From Pseudaquabacterium pictum (lineage in GTDB: Bacteria; Pseudomonadota; Gammaproteobacteria; Burkholderiales; Burkholderiaceae_C): DNA of 64,000 nucleotides. The first letter of the stretch is position 1. The number at the start of each line of letters is the position of its first letter. The DNA lies in assembly GCF_005403045.1 (NCBI RefSeq), contig NZ_BJCL01000002.1, positions 1 through 64,000 on the forward strand. Reading direction: 5' to 3'. The position numbers and the translations under genes were made by a program. A model generated the notes under the pieces. That model worked only from the letters and a program-made list of their open reading frames with translations, was not told the DNA's origin and searched no databases. Positions 1-8,179 of the stretch are shown here, one piece after another.

Positions 1-1632
1 CGCGCCGGCCACGGCCGGCGCGGGTGCCGGTGCGGGCGCGGGTGCCGCCGGCCTGGTCGCTGGTGGTACGGCGGCGGCGGCCAGCGCCTTGGCCGCGTCG
101 GCGGTGATGGGCTGCAGGCGGTTCGACTTCACCCAGCCGATGGCTTCGCCGCCGGTGCGGACGTTGCGATACCACACCAGGGTGAAGCCACCGATCTCGC
201 GGTCGGCCTCCACCGGTTCGCCGGTGAGCACGAACACGCCCTGCATCACGCAGTCGGCATTCGGCGCCGAATGGAACTGCAGGCGGCCGCCGGCATTGAC
301 CTGGCGGTTGGCGGCAGCGTCGGGAATGCGTGTCGCCAGCCGGGTGTTGCTGGCGGCCAGGTGCACGCAGTTGGCCTCGCTGCCCGCCGGTGCGGCGGGT
401 GGCACAAACGGCGCCGCGGCCACCACCACCGGGGCCGCCACCGGCGCGGCCACCGATGCAGCCGGCGCCGGCTGCGCCACCGGTGCCGACGCCTTGGCCA
501 GCAGTTCCACTGCCGATGCCGGCAGGCTCGGCGGCGGCGCCGAGGCCGGAACCTCCGCGGGCGCGGCCGAGGCGGCGGCAGCCGGCGCGGCGGCCGGCGT
601 CGTGCCCAGCCACAGCGCCGGGTAGTAGCGTGCCGTCTGCGCGCCGTACAGCGGCTTGTTGGCGCCCTGGTGGCAGGTGGCGCAGTGGATCTTGGCGGCA
701 TCGCCGCTGGGCCCGAGCCGGCCCACCGGCACCGCCGGGAAGGTGGGCGTCAGCGGGTCGAGGTAGGCGGTGTTCAGGTCGCGCACCATGCGGATGCCGT
801 GCCAGGCGGTGGTGCGCTGGATCGGGCTCTGCGGCCAGTTGGCGAAGGCCCGGCTGTTGTGGCAGAAGGTGCAGTTCACCCCCAGCGACTTGGAGATGTG
901 CATCATCAGGCCGTAGGTGTGCTCGGTCTGCAGCAGCGTGGCACGGGCGCCCGGCTGCGGCAGGGCCGCGGTGCCGATCACCCGGACCTTGTTCTGCGTG
1001 CCGGTCTGCCACAGGAAATCCGAGAACGGATCGGCCGGCAGCGATGCCAGGCCGGCCGGGGCCGCCGGCGCGTTCTGGCCGCTGCGGTTGAACAGCAGGT
1101 TGCCGGCATGGTCCGGCGGTGCCGGTCGGAACCACACCTTGCTGGGAATCGGGTTGCCGCGGTGGCAGGTGTAGCAGGTGACGCCGGTGTTGGCGATGTG
1201 CGACTGCCAGTCGGTGTTCAGGTGCCGCACCATCTGGATCATGCGGCGGGCCACCACCTTGGTGTACTTGGCATCGCTGGCGAAGTCGCCTTCCACATGG
1301 CAGTGCGCGCAGCTCTGCTTGGGCGCCACCCAGGCGGTGATGGCATTCATCGTGCGGCCGAACTCGCCGATGGTGAGCTCGCCCAGCACCTGCACGTTCT
1401 TGTAGGTGGCGCCGGCCAGCGGCGCGTTCTCGCGCACCCGGGCGGGGCGGGCGATCTCGGGCGCGGCATGCAGGGCGGCGTCGGCCTCCAGCGTGTGCAG
1501 GTTGTCCACCTGGGCCATGCCGGTGCCGCGGTAGCCCTTCTGCGCGGTGGCCACCGAGGGCCGCTCACAACCGGCCATCGCCATGACCAGCGCCAGGAGG
1601 CCGATCCAGGCTGCCCTGTCCATCTTGCGCAT
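1..1632 (-). CDS. pufC: Photosynthetic reaction centre tetrahaem cytochrome c subunit (PufC), with C-terminal SH3-like extension; 3' end outside window
   Basis: PufC is the lipid-anchored periplasmic cytochrome that re-reduces the purple-bacterial reaction centre. I read 544 codons, open through the left edge. A lipoprotein signal ends MAGC (Cys22). Four CxxCH haem sites start at about residues 108, 153, 254 and 317, and flanking sequence such as HNSRAFANW and CHQGANKPLYG is typical of PufC. The start at 1632 (MRKMDR) is preferred over 1623 because it gives a basic n-region and follows GGAAGAG. After the fourth haem comes an Ala/Pro-rich linker (about 345-405), then an SH3-like stretch (about 415-515) with GWVKSNRLQP, then another Ala/Pro tail. 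PufC proteins usually end soon after the fourth haem. The upstream neighbour is a chemoreceptor, not pufM. Confidence 0.9.
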   Translation of the reverse strand, partial: MRKMDRAAWIGLLALVMAMAGCERPSVATAQKGYRGTGMAQVDNLHTLEADAALHAAPEIARPARVRENAPLAGATYKNVQVLGELTIGEFGRTMNAITAWVAPKQSCAHCHVEGDFASDAKYTKVVARRMIQMVRHLNTDWQSHIANTGVTCYTCHRGNPIPSKVWFRPAPPDHAGNLLFNRSGQNAPAAPAGLASLPADPFSDFLWQTGTQNKVRVIGTAALPQPGARATLLQTEHTYGLMMHISKSLGVNCTFCHNSRAFANWPQSPIQRTTAWHGIRMVRDLNTAYLDPLTPTFPAVPVGRLGPSGDAAKIHCATCHQGANKPLYGAQTARYYPALWLGTTPAAAPAAAASAAPAEVPASAPPPSLPASAVELLAKASAPVAQPAPAASVAAPVAAPVVVAAAPFVPPAAPAGSEANCVHLAASNTRLATRIPDAAANRQVNAGGRLQFHSAPNADCVMQGVFVLTGEPVEADREIGGFTLVWYRNVRTGGEAIGWVKSNRLQPITADAAKALAAAAVPPATRPAAPAPAPAPAPAVAGA

Positions 1633-1644
1633 GCTGCGGCTCTT

Positions 1645-1659
1645 CCGTCAGGCTGACGG
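1645..1659 (-). promoter_or_regulatory. Hairpin touching the pufC ribosome-binding region
   Basis: CCGTCAG and CTGACGG flank a single base, and the last bases of the stem run into the GGAAGAG ahead of the pufC start at 1632. In the mRNA this would form a 7-bp stem beside the Shine-Dalgarno sequence and could affect translation or mRNA stability. The dyad is visible; the role is inference. Confidence 0.4.
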
Positions 1660-1748
1660 ATCGCGTGGTGGCCACGCACGACTCCAGACCAATGCCCCGA
1701 CAGCCCGCCTGATCCGCGTCGACCACCCCGATCCGGTGTTCGAATGTG

Positions 1749-1766
1749 TGTCATCTTAACGTGACA
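1749..1766. promoter_or_regulatory. Candidate PpsR/CrtJ-type site (TGT-N12-ACA) upstream of pufC
   Basis: The sequence TGTCA-N8-TGACA fits the TGT-N12-ACA palindrome bound by PpsR/CrtJ, the aerobic repressor of photosynthesis genes in purple bacteria. It lies about 117 bp upstream of the pufC start. A looser relative (TGTCG-N9-CGACA) sits at 1788-1806. The motif is short, so chance is not excluded. Confidence 0.4.
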
Positions 1767-1802
1767 CTCACTCAAGTCCAGTCAGGCTGTCGCCAACACG
1801 AC

Positions 1803-1824
1803 GACAGGCGCCGCAGCGCCTGTC
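1803..1824 (-). terminator. Hairpin after the chemoreceptor gene, possible terminator
   Basis: A perfect 9-bp stem (GACAGGCGC / GCGCCTGTC, 4-nt loop) lies 25 bp past the chemoreceptor stop. There is no T-run on either strand, so it is at best a weak intrinsic terminator or an mRNA-end stabiliser. Confidence 0.35.
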
Positions 1825-1848
1825 TTGAGGGGAGGCCGGTCGGCCCGG

Positions 1849-3459
1849 TCAGGCCGCCTGCGGATGCAGCTTGAAGGCGCCCACCGTCTCCAGCAGCCGG
1901 TCGGCCTGCTGGCGCAGGCTCTCGGCCGCGGCCGCACTCTGCTCCACCAGCGCGGCGTTCTGCTGGGTCACATGGTCGAGCTCGGTCACCGCATTGCCGA
2001 TCTGGTCGATGCCCGAGGTCTCCTGGTGGCTGGACTGGCTGATCTCGCCGATCATCGACGTCACCCGCTGCACCTGGCCGACGATGTCGTCCATGGTGCT
2101 GCCGGCACCCTGCACCAGGCGCGAGCCGGCTTCCACCCGCTCGACGCTGGCATGGATCAGGGCCTTGATCTCGCGGGCGGCATCGGCACTGCGCTTGGCC
2201 AGGCTGCGCACCTCGCTGGCCACCACGGCAAAACCGCGGCCCTGCTCGCCGGCGCGGGCGGCCTCCACGGCGGCATTCAGCGCCAGGATGTTGGTCTGGA
2301 AGGCGATGCCATCGATGGTGCCGATGATGTCGACGATGCGCTTGCTGCTATCGGCGATGTCCTGCATGGTGCGCACCACCTCGCCCACCACCTCGCCGCC
2401 CTTGGTGGCGGCGGCGCTGGCGCCGTCGGCCAGCGAGCGGGCCTGCACCGCGGTGTCGGCATTGTTGCGGGCGGTCACGCGGATCTGCTCCATCGATGCG
2501 GCCGTCTCCTGCAGGCTGGCGGCCTGGCGCTCGGTGCGCTGGCTCAGGTCGGCGTTGCCGGCGGCGATCTCGCCAGTGCCGGTGGCGATGCTCTCGCTGC
2601 CGGTGCGCACCGACGACACCACCGTGGCCAGGCGTTGCCGCATCTCGTCCAGCACCCGCAGCAGGTCGCCCAGCTCGTCGCGGCGTTGCACACGGGTCTC
2701 ACGGCTCAGGTCGCCCGAGGCCACCGTGCGTGCCACATGCACCGCGGCGCCGAGCGGCCGGGTGATGGACACCGTCACCAGCCAGGCCACCAGCATGCCG
2801 CCGGCCAGGGCGGCGCCCACCAGGCCGATCATCCACATCCGGGCGCGGGCGAAGTCGGCTTCGGCGTCCTGCACGTACTCGCGGCTGGTCTTGTCCTGCA
2901 GGCCCGACATGGTCTGCAGCACGATGATCCAGCGCGCCTGGCGCGGCCGCACCCGCTCCATCAGGAAGGCCACGGCCGCCGCCTCGTCATCGGCCTTGCC
3001 CAGTTCGGCGGCCTTGGCCATCAGCGGCGAGGTGGTGTTGTCGGCACGCTCCATCGCCTCCAGCAGCGCCTTCTCGGCCTCGGAGGCGTCGTACTGCTTG
3101 ATCAGCGCCAGCAGCTTGGCGTGGGCCTCGGCGTAGTCCTTGCCGGCCTTGTCGATGGCCTCCAGCTCCTGCTTCTTCAGGTCCGGGTCCTTCAGCAGCG
3201 CCAGGTTGCGCAGCGCGATGGCGCGCTGGCTGACCGAATAGATCATCTTGTTGACCTGGGCGATCTGCTGGTTGTTGCTCTGGGTGACATGGGCCAGCCG
3301 GTCCTTCATCTCGACCATGCGCAGGCCGGAATAGGCCGCCAGCACCAGCATCAGCACGAAGACCCCGCTGAAGGCCAGCGTCAGCCGGGTGCGGATGCGC
3401 AGGTTCAGCAAGGGCGCCAGCAGGAAGTCGAGGCGGGGGCGTCGTTCAGCGATGGACAT
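1849..3459 (-). CDS. Methyl-accepting chemotaxis protein (four-helix-bundle sensor type)
   Basis: A 536-residue transmembrane chemoreceptor that would signal through CheA/CheW. Transmembrane helix 1 is near residues 27-48. A periplasmic domain of about 150 residues follows, helical and charged like the 4HB_MCP family. Transmembrane helix 2 is near 205-228, then a HAMP region (ITRPLGAAV). The long cytoplasmic coiled coil carries the conserved hairpin tip, including FQTNILALNAAVEAARAGEQ. The size is normal for this class. The ligand cannot be told from sequence. It sits alone between pufC and cytochrome c', and nothing shows a specific link to photosynthesis. Confidence 0.93.
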   Translation of the reverse strand: MSIAERRPRLDFLLAPLLNLRIRTRLTLAFSGVFVLMLVLAAYSGLRMVEMKDRLAHVTQSNNQQIAQVNKMIYSVSQRAIALRNLALLKDPDLKKQELEAIDKAGKDYAEAHAKLLALIKQYDASEAEKALLEAMERADNTTSPLMAKAAELGKADDEAAAVAFLMERVRPRQARWIIVLQTMSGLQDKTSREYVQDAEADFARARMWMIGLVGAALAGGMLVAWLVTVSITRPLGAAVHVARTVASGDLSRETRVQRRDELGDLLRVLDEMRQRLATVVSSVRTGSESIATGTGEIAAGNADLSQRTERQAASLQETAASMEQIRVTARNNADTAVQARSLADGASAAATKGGEVVGEVVRTMQDIADSSKRIVDIIGTIDGIAFQTNILALNAAVEAARAGEQGRGFAVVASEVRSLAKRSADAAREIKALIHASVERVEAGSRLVQGAGSTMDDIVGQVQRVTSMIGEISQSSHQETSGIDQIGNAVTELDHVTQQNAALVEQSAAAAESLRQQADRLLETVGAFKLHPQAA

Positions 3460-3627
3460 CGGATGGGCTCCGTCAGCCAGGAAACCGGGCCTCAGGGGCC
3501 CGCGGTAGGCGGGTCGGGATGACCCGCCTTGCAGGGCTTTTCGGCCCGCACTGCATCGGCCTGTTGTCGGGAGCCCTAGACCGTTCAGTTCTTTCAGATG
3601 CTCAAGTCCAGCAGGAATTGACCGATG

Positions 3628-3678
3628 TCAAGCCGTCGACGGGGCGGGGGACCGGGCTCAAGCTGTTGACGGGGCGGG
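3628..3678. repeat. Pair of 21-bp direct repeats upstream of cytochrome c'
   Basis: Two copies beginning TCAAG (3628-3648 and 3658-3678) match at 19 of 21 positions, 30 bp apart. A third TCAAG is at 3602. The second copy is followed by GCCGATAT, so TCAAG...GCCGATAT resembles a sigma-28 promoter, with spacing about one base longer than the enteric consensus. They lie between the divergent chemoreceptor and cytochrome c' genes and may be regulatory; the function is unknown. Confidence 0.45.
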
Positions 3679-3746
3679 CCGATATGCCTGCACCAGCGCC
3701 TGCCGACGACCGGCTGCGCGGCCAACCTCCCCACTGAGGAGCTTCC

Positions 3747-4205
3747 ATGAAGCCTCGTCTCGCCACCGCCGTGCTGCTGGGCAGCCTCTGCCTGCCAGCG
3801 CTGGCGCAGTTCTCGACCCCCGAAGCCGCGATCAAGTACCGCCAGGGCGCGTTCAGCGTGATGGCGGCGCACTTCAGCCGCGTGGCGATGATGGCGCAGG
3901 GCATCCAGCCCTATGACGCCAAGGCCGCCTCCGAGAATGCCGAACTCGTGGGCAACCTGTCGCGGCTGCCGTTCACCGCGTTCGGGCCGGGCACCGACAA
4001 GGGCACGTCGCACCGCGCCAAGGACGAGGTCTGGAAGGAATCGGCCAAGTTCAAGGCCGCCTCCGACAAGATGGTGGCCGATGCCAGCAAGCTGGAAGCC
4101 GCTGCCAAGAGCGGCGACTTCGAGGCGCTGAAGGCCGCCGTCAGCACACTGGGCCGCAGCTGCAAGTCCTGCCACGACGACTTCCGCGGCGCCAGGCGCG
4201 AGTGA
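3747..4205 (+). CDS. cycP: Cytochrome c' (periplasmic four-helix-bundle haem protein)
   Basis: A 152-residue precursor with a signal peptide cleaved after about residue 20 (LPALAQ). The mature protein is helical and ends with the haem site CKSCH (C139, C142, H143) close to the C-terminus, the layout of class II cytochromes c'. These proteins bind NO or CO in the periplasm and are common in purple bacteria and denitrifiers. GAGGAG lies just before the ATG (3739-3744). It is a single gene on the plus strand, convergent with the following phosphotransferase gene. Confidence 0.92.
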   Translation: MKPRLATAVLLGSLCLPALAQFSTPEAAIKYRQGAFSVMAAHFSRVAMMAQGIQPYDAKAASENAELVGNLSRLPFTAFGPGTDKGTSHRAKDEVWKESAKFKAASDKMVADASKLEAAAKSGDFEALKAAVSTLGRSCKSCHDDFRGARRE

Positions 4206-4224
4206 CCGGCCAGCGCGGCCGCGT

Positions 4225-4839
4225 TCAGCGCGGGGTGCCGAAGGCCAGCCAGCCGGCCCGCAGGCGCGCCAGCAGCGTCAGCCCGCACAGCGCGGCAAAG
4301 CCCAGCGCCAGCGGTGCGAACGACGCCGGCCACAGGCACATGGCCACGAAGCAGACCAACGTCTCGGTGGCCTCGGTCAGGCCGCCCAGGTAGAACAGCC
4401 CCTTGCCCGGGTAGGCCAGGCTCTTCAGCCCGCGCCGCTCGGCCAGCACGGCAAACGCCAGGAAGCTGCTGCCGGTGCCGATGAAGGCCGCCAGCAGCAC
4501 CGCTGCGGCCAGCGCATTGGCGGCCGGATCGGCCAGCGCAAACGCCAGCGGGATGCTGGCGTAGAACAGGAAGTCGAGCGTGATGTCGAGGAAGGCGCCG
4601 CGGTCGGTGGGCTTCGTCAGCCGGGCCACGGTGCCGTCCAGACCGTCGGCCAGGCGGCTGGCCAGCAGCAGTGCCAGGCCGGCCAGCGGCTGCTGCAGCG
4701 CGATGCAGGCCGCCGCCGCCAGGCCCAGGCCGAAGCCGGCCCAGCTGACGGCATCGGCCGTCACGCCCCGCCCCACCAGCCAGCGGCCGGCGGCCTGCAG
4801 CGCCGGGGCGATCAGCGCCTGCGCCGGGCGGTCGAGCAT
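4225..4839 (-). CDS. CDP-alcohol phosphatidyltransferase family membrane protein
   Basis: A 204-residue polytopic membrane protein with the family signature: D68-G69-x2-A72-R73, then G81-x3-D85-x3-D89. These aspartates bind the divalent metal and the CDP group. The gap between AR and G is 7 residues where most members have 8. Such enzymes transfer a phosphoalcohol from a CDP-activated donor, as in phosphatidylglycerolphosphate or phosphatidylserine synthesis. The substrate cannot be assigned. About six hydrophobic segments are visible. It stands alone and is not coupled to a neighbour. Confidence 0.8.
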   Translation of the reverse strand: MLDRPAQALIAPALQAAGRWLVGRGVTADAVSWAGFGLGLAAAACIALQQPLAGLALLLASRLADGLDGTVARLTKPTDRGAFLDITLDFLFYASIPLAFALADPAANALAAAVLLAAFIGTGSSFLAFAVLAERRGLKSLAYPGKGLFYLGGLTEATETLVCFVAMCLWPASFAPLALGFAALCGLTLLARLRAGWLAFGTPR

Positions 4840-4897
4840 GCGGGAATGACAACGGGGGATTGCACCCCAAGATCATCGCACCGCGTTGGCAGCAGGC

Positions 4898-5680
<783 letters not shown>

Positions 5681-5743
5681 GGCGTTGCCTTGCCGGTGGT
5701 TGGGACAGGCCAGCACGCTATCCAGCCGACCGGCGGGCGGCCA

Positions 5744-5759
5744 TCGTCCGAATCGACGA
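5744..5759. promoter_or_regulatory. Operator-like dyad TCGTC-N6-GACGA upstream of the SDR gene
   Basis: TCGTC-N6-GACGA lies 64 bp before the SDR start. The same arms and spacing recur at 22742-22757, 68-69 bp before the acyl-CoA dehydrogenase operon. The form is that of a dimeric repressor site; the cognate regulator is not identifiable in this window. Confidence 0.45.
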
Positions 5760-5787
5760 AGTTGGCTGCAGGGCCAGTGGCCCCGGT

Positions 5788-5807
5788 CCTGATGCCATCC
5801 TGATGCG
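5788..5807 (+). promoter_or_regulatory. Direct half-sites 11 bp apart before the kinase-regulator operon
   Basis: CCTGATGC occurs at 5788-5795 and again at 5799-5806, one helical turn apart, as expected for tandem binding of an OmpR/PhoB-family regulator dimer. A related pair lies before kup (8118-8137). The element ends 21 bp before the preferred kinase start at 5829. Confidence 0.5.
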
Positions 5808-5828
5808 GTGCCTGCTACCGTGGCGGCC

Positions 5829-7409
5829 ATGCCTTCTTCGCACCCGCTGCCCGCTGACCATGGCACCCGTGCCGCAGGCTGGGCCGGCGGTGCGCTGGCC
5901 TGGGCGGTGGCCTGGGCGCTGATGCTGGGACTGGACGGCCCGATCGACCTGGCCCACCAGGCCCTGCTGCTGGTGCTGGGCGGCGCGGTGGCGGCGCTGT
6001 GGTGGCCGGCCACCGCGGCACTGGCTGCCGGCGCCGTGGCCGTGCTGGCCTTCAATGCGCTGTTGGTGCCACCGCGCGGCAGCCTGGCGGTGGCGCGCTG
6101 GCAGGACGGCCTGCTGCTGGCCCTGATGGCCGGCACGCTGGCCGCGGTGGTGGGCCTGATCATGCGGCTGCGCCGCCAGGCCGGCCGGGCCCGCCTGCAC
6201 CAGGCCCGCGCCGAGCAGTTGCGCCAGCTGGGTGATGCGCTGCGCGATGCCGGCGAGCCAATGGCCCATGCCGGCGCGCTGCAGCACAGCCTGGCTGCGC
6301 TGACTGGCGCACCCGCGGCCCTGCTGGTGTGCCGCCGCTGGCCGCTGGCCGACGACAGCGTGGCCACCATCGGCCAGGCCGACGACGACGAGACCACCGG
6401 CCTGTGGCACTGCCTGCGCCAGGGCCGGGCCATGGGCCCGGGCACTGGCCGCCATGGCGACCTGGCGCACTGGATCCTGCCGCTGCGCGGCGCCGCCGGC
6501 GGTGACGGCAGTGCCGCGCTGGGCGCCGCCCTGCTGCGCCTGCCCGGCGGCCAGCACCACGACGACGCCCTGCGCGCCCATGCCCAGGCCCTGTGCGACC
6601 AGCTGGGCACCGCCCTGCAGCGCGGCTTCAGCCGCCAGGCCGCCGAGGCCGCCACCGCCCAGGCCCAGCTGCAGGCGGTGCGCAATGCCATGCTCACCGC
6701 CATCTCGCACGACTACCGCACGCCGCTGGCCACCATCCTGGGCGCGGCCTCGTCGCTGCACGACCAGGGCCAGCGGCTGGATCCGACGCAGCGCGCCGCG
6801 CTGGCCGGCCGCATCGTGCAGGAGGCCGAACACCTGGCCCGGCTGGCCGACAACACCCTGCAGCTGGCCCGGCTGGACGCCCCCGGCGTGGTGCTGCGGC
6901 GCGACTGGGAATCGGCCGAGGACCTGGTGGGCACGGTGATGCGCCGCGCCCGCCAGCGCGCGCCCGACCGGCCGCTGCGCGCCCGGCTGGAGCCGGGCCT
7001 GCCGCTCCTGCACTGCGATGCCATGCTGCTGACCCAGCTGCTGGACAACCTGGTCGACAACGCCCTGCGCCACACACCGGCCGACACGCCGGTGGAGCTG
7101 CTGGTGCGCCGCGCCAGCGGTGGCCCGGCCGACGCGCCGCCCGGCGTGGTGCTGGCGGTGCGCGACCGCGGCCCCGGCGTGGCGCCGGCCTGGCGGGAGC
7201 GCATCTTCGAGGTGTTCCAGCGTGGCGAGCCGGCCGCCGGCGCCGCGCCGCCGCGCAGCGGCACCGGCGTGGGCCTGGCAGTGTGCCGCGCCATCGCCCG
7301 CGCCCATGGCGGCGAGCTGAGGCTGCGCGCCCGCAACCATGGCGGCAGCAGCTTCGAGTGCCACCTGCCCGGCACCGCCCAGCCGGCGCCGGCCGAGGGC
7401 ACTGCATGA
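5829..7409 (+). CDS. KdpD-like sensor histidine kinase lacking the KdpD N-terminal and Usp domains
   Basis: The N-terminus has about four hydrophobic segments with the FNALLVPPRGSLAV stretch typical of the KdpD DUF4118 membrane region. A GAF-like stretch follows, then the phosphoacceptor box SHDYRTPL (H294), an N-box (DNLVDNALRH) and glycine boxes DRGPGV and GTGVGLAV. At 526 residues it is about 370 short of full KdpD, because the cytoplasmic KdpD and universal-stress domains are absent. The ATG at 5829 is preferred; an in-frame GTG at 5808 abuts the operator-like repeat. The stop overlaps the next gene by ATGA. Together with the downstream kup it probably senses K+ status (inference). Confidence 0.88.
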   Translation: MPSSHPLPADHGTRAAGWAGGALAWAVAWALMLGLDGPIDLAHQALLLVLGGAVAALWWPATAALAAGAVAVLAFNALLVPPRGSLAVARWQDGLLLALMAGTLAAVVGLIMRLRRQAGRARLHQARAEQLRQLGDALRDAGEPMAHAGALQHSLAALTGAPAALLVCRRWPLADDSVATIGQADDDETTGLWHCLRQGRAMGPGTGRHGDLAHWILPLRGAAGGDGSAALGAALLRLPGGQHHDDALRAHAQALCDQLGTALQRGFSRQAAEAATAQAQLQAVRNAMLTAISHDYRTPLATILGAASSLHDQGQRLDPTQRAALAGRIVQEAEHLARLADNTLQLARLDAPGVVLRRDWESAEDLVGTVMRRARQRAPDRPLRARLEPGLPLLHCDAMLLTQLLDNLVDNALRHTPADTPVELLVRRASGGPADAPPGVVLAVRDRGPGVAPAWRERIFEVFQRGEPAAGAAPPRSGTGVGLAVCRAIARAHGGELRLRARNHGGSSFECHLPGTAQPAPAEGTA

Positions 7410-8110
7410 CATTGCGGGTGCTGCTGGTCGAGGACGACCCGGCGCTGCGCAGCACGCTGCGCGATGCACTGGCGGTCGAGGGCTTCCAGGTGCACACCGC
7501 CGCCAGCCTGTCCGAGGGCCGCGCCCTGGCCGCCCATGCCGCGCCCGATCTGGTGCTGCTGGACCTGGGCCTGCCCGACGGCGACGGCGAGACACTGCTG
7601 GCCAGCCTGCGCCAGCGCGGCAGCACGCCGGTGCTGCTGATCTCGGCGCGCCATGGCGAGCAGCAGAAAATCGCCCTGCTGGATGCCGGCGCCGACGACT
7701 ACCTGGTCAAGCCCTTCAGCGTCGGCGAGCTGCTGGCCCGCATGCGGGTGGCGCTGCGCCACCGCGGCCTGCGGCTGGCGCCGGCCGTCACCCGCTACCG
7801 CAGCGGTGGCCTGGAGGTGGACCTGGCGGCGCACCGGGTGGCGCTGGACGACACACCGGTGCACCTGACGCCCACCGAGTTCAAGCTGCTGGCCCGGCTG
7901 GTGCGCAGCGCCGGCCAGGTGGTCACCCACCGCCAGCTGCTGGCCGATGTGTGGGGGGCCGAGTTCACCGCCCACACCCACTACCTGCGGCTGTACCTGG
8001 GCCAGCTGCGCGCCAAGCTGGAGGCCGACCCGGCCGAGCCGCAGCGCCTGCTCACCGAGCCGGGCGTGGGCTACCGGCTGGTCGAAGGCGACGCCGAACC
8101 CGCGGCCTGA
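7406..8110 (+). CDS. KdpE-like response regulator (OmpR/PhoB family)
   Basis: A 234-residue regulator. The receiver domain has acidic residues E9/D10/D11, phosphoacceptor D53 (LLDLGLPDGDG) and K102 (DYLVKPF). The C-terminal winged helix carries LTPTEFKLLARLV and the tail GVGYRLV, as in KdpE. The ATG overlaps the kinase stop (ATGA), so the pair is translationally coupled. kup begins 69 bp downstream on the same strand, with a half-site pair in the gap resembling that before the kinase. Autoregulation plus control of kup is the simplest reading, but is inferred. Confidence 0.9.
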   Translation: MTLRVLLVEDDPALRSTLRDALAVEGFQVHTAASLSEGRALAAHAAPDLVLLDLGLPDGDGETLLASLRQRGSTPVLLISARHGEQQKIALLDAGADDYLVKPFSVGELLARMRVALRHRGLRLAPAVTRYRSGGLEVDLAAHRVALDDTPVHLTPTEFKLLARLVRSAGQVVTHRQLLADVWGAEFTAHTHYLRLYLGQLRAKLEADPAEPQRLLTEPGVGYRLVEGDAEPAA

Positions 8111-8117
8111 CGCGGAC

Positions 8118-8137
8118 GCTTATGCGTTCCTGATGCG
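8118..8137 (+). promoter_or_regulatory. Operator-like half-site pair before kup
   Basis: GCTTATGC and CCTGATGC place two ATGC cores exactly 11 bp apart (8122 and 8133), the spacing seen at 5788-5807. The second half-site matches CCTGATGCG perfectly and the first matches 6 of 8. In both places GCGGCCAT follows 14-15 bp after the element. Binding by the adjacent KdpE-like regulator is inference. Confidence 0.45.
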
Positions 8138-8179
8138 CCACGGCGCACGCTGCGGCCATCGTCACCACGGCCTGCCTGC

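Noticed and set aside
3519-3737. Small plus-strand frame of 72 codons ahead of cytochrome c'
   Set aside because: It covers the direct-repeat regulatory region, has no ribosome-binding site and no protein-like composition.
5808-5810. GTG as start of the KdpD-like kinase
   Set aside because: It directly abuts the operator-like repeat and has no ribosome-binding site; ATG 5829 is more plausible, though neither has a strong signal.
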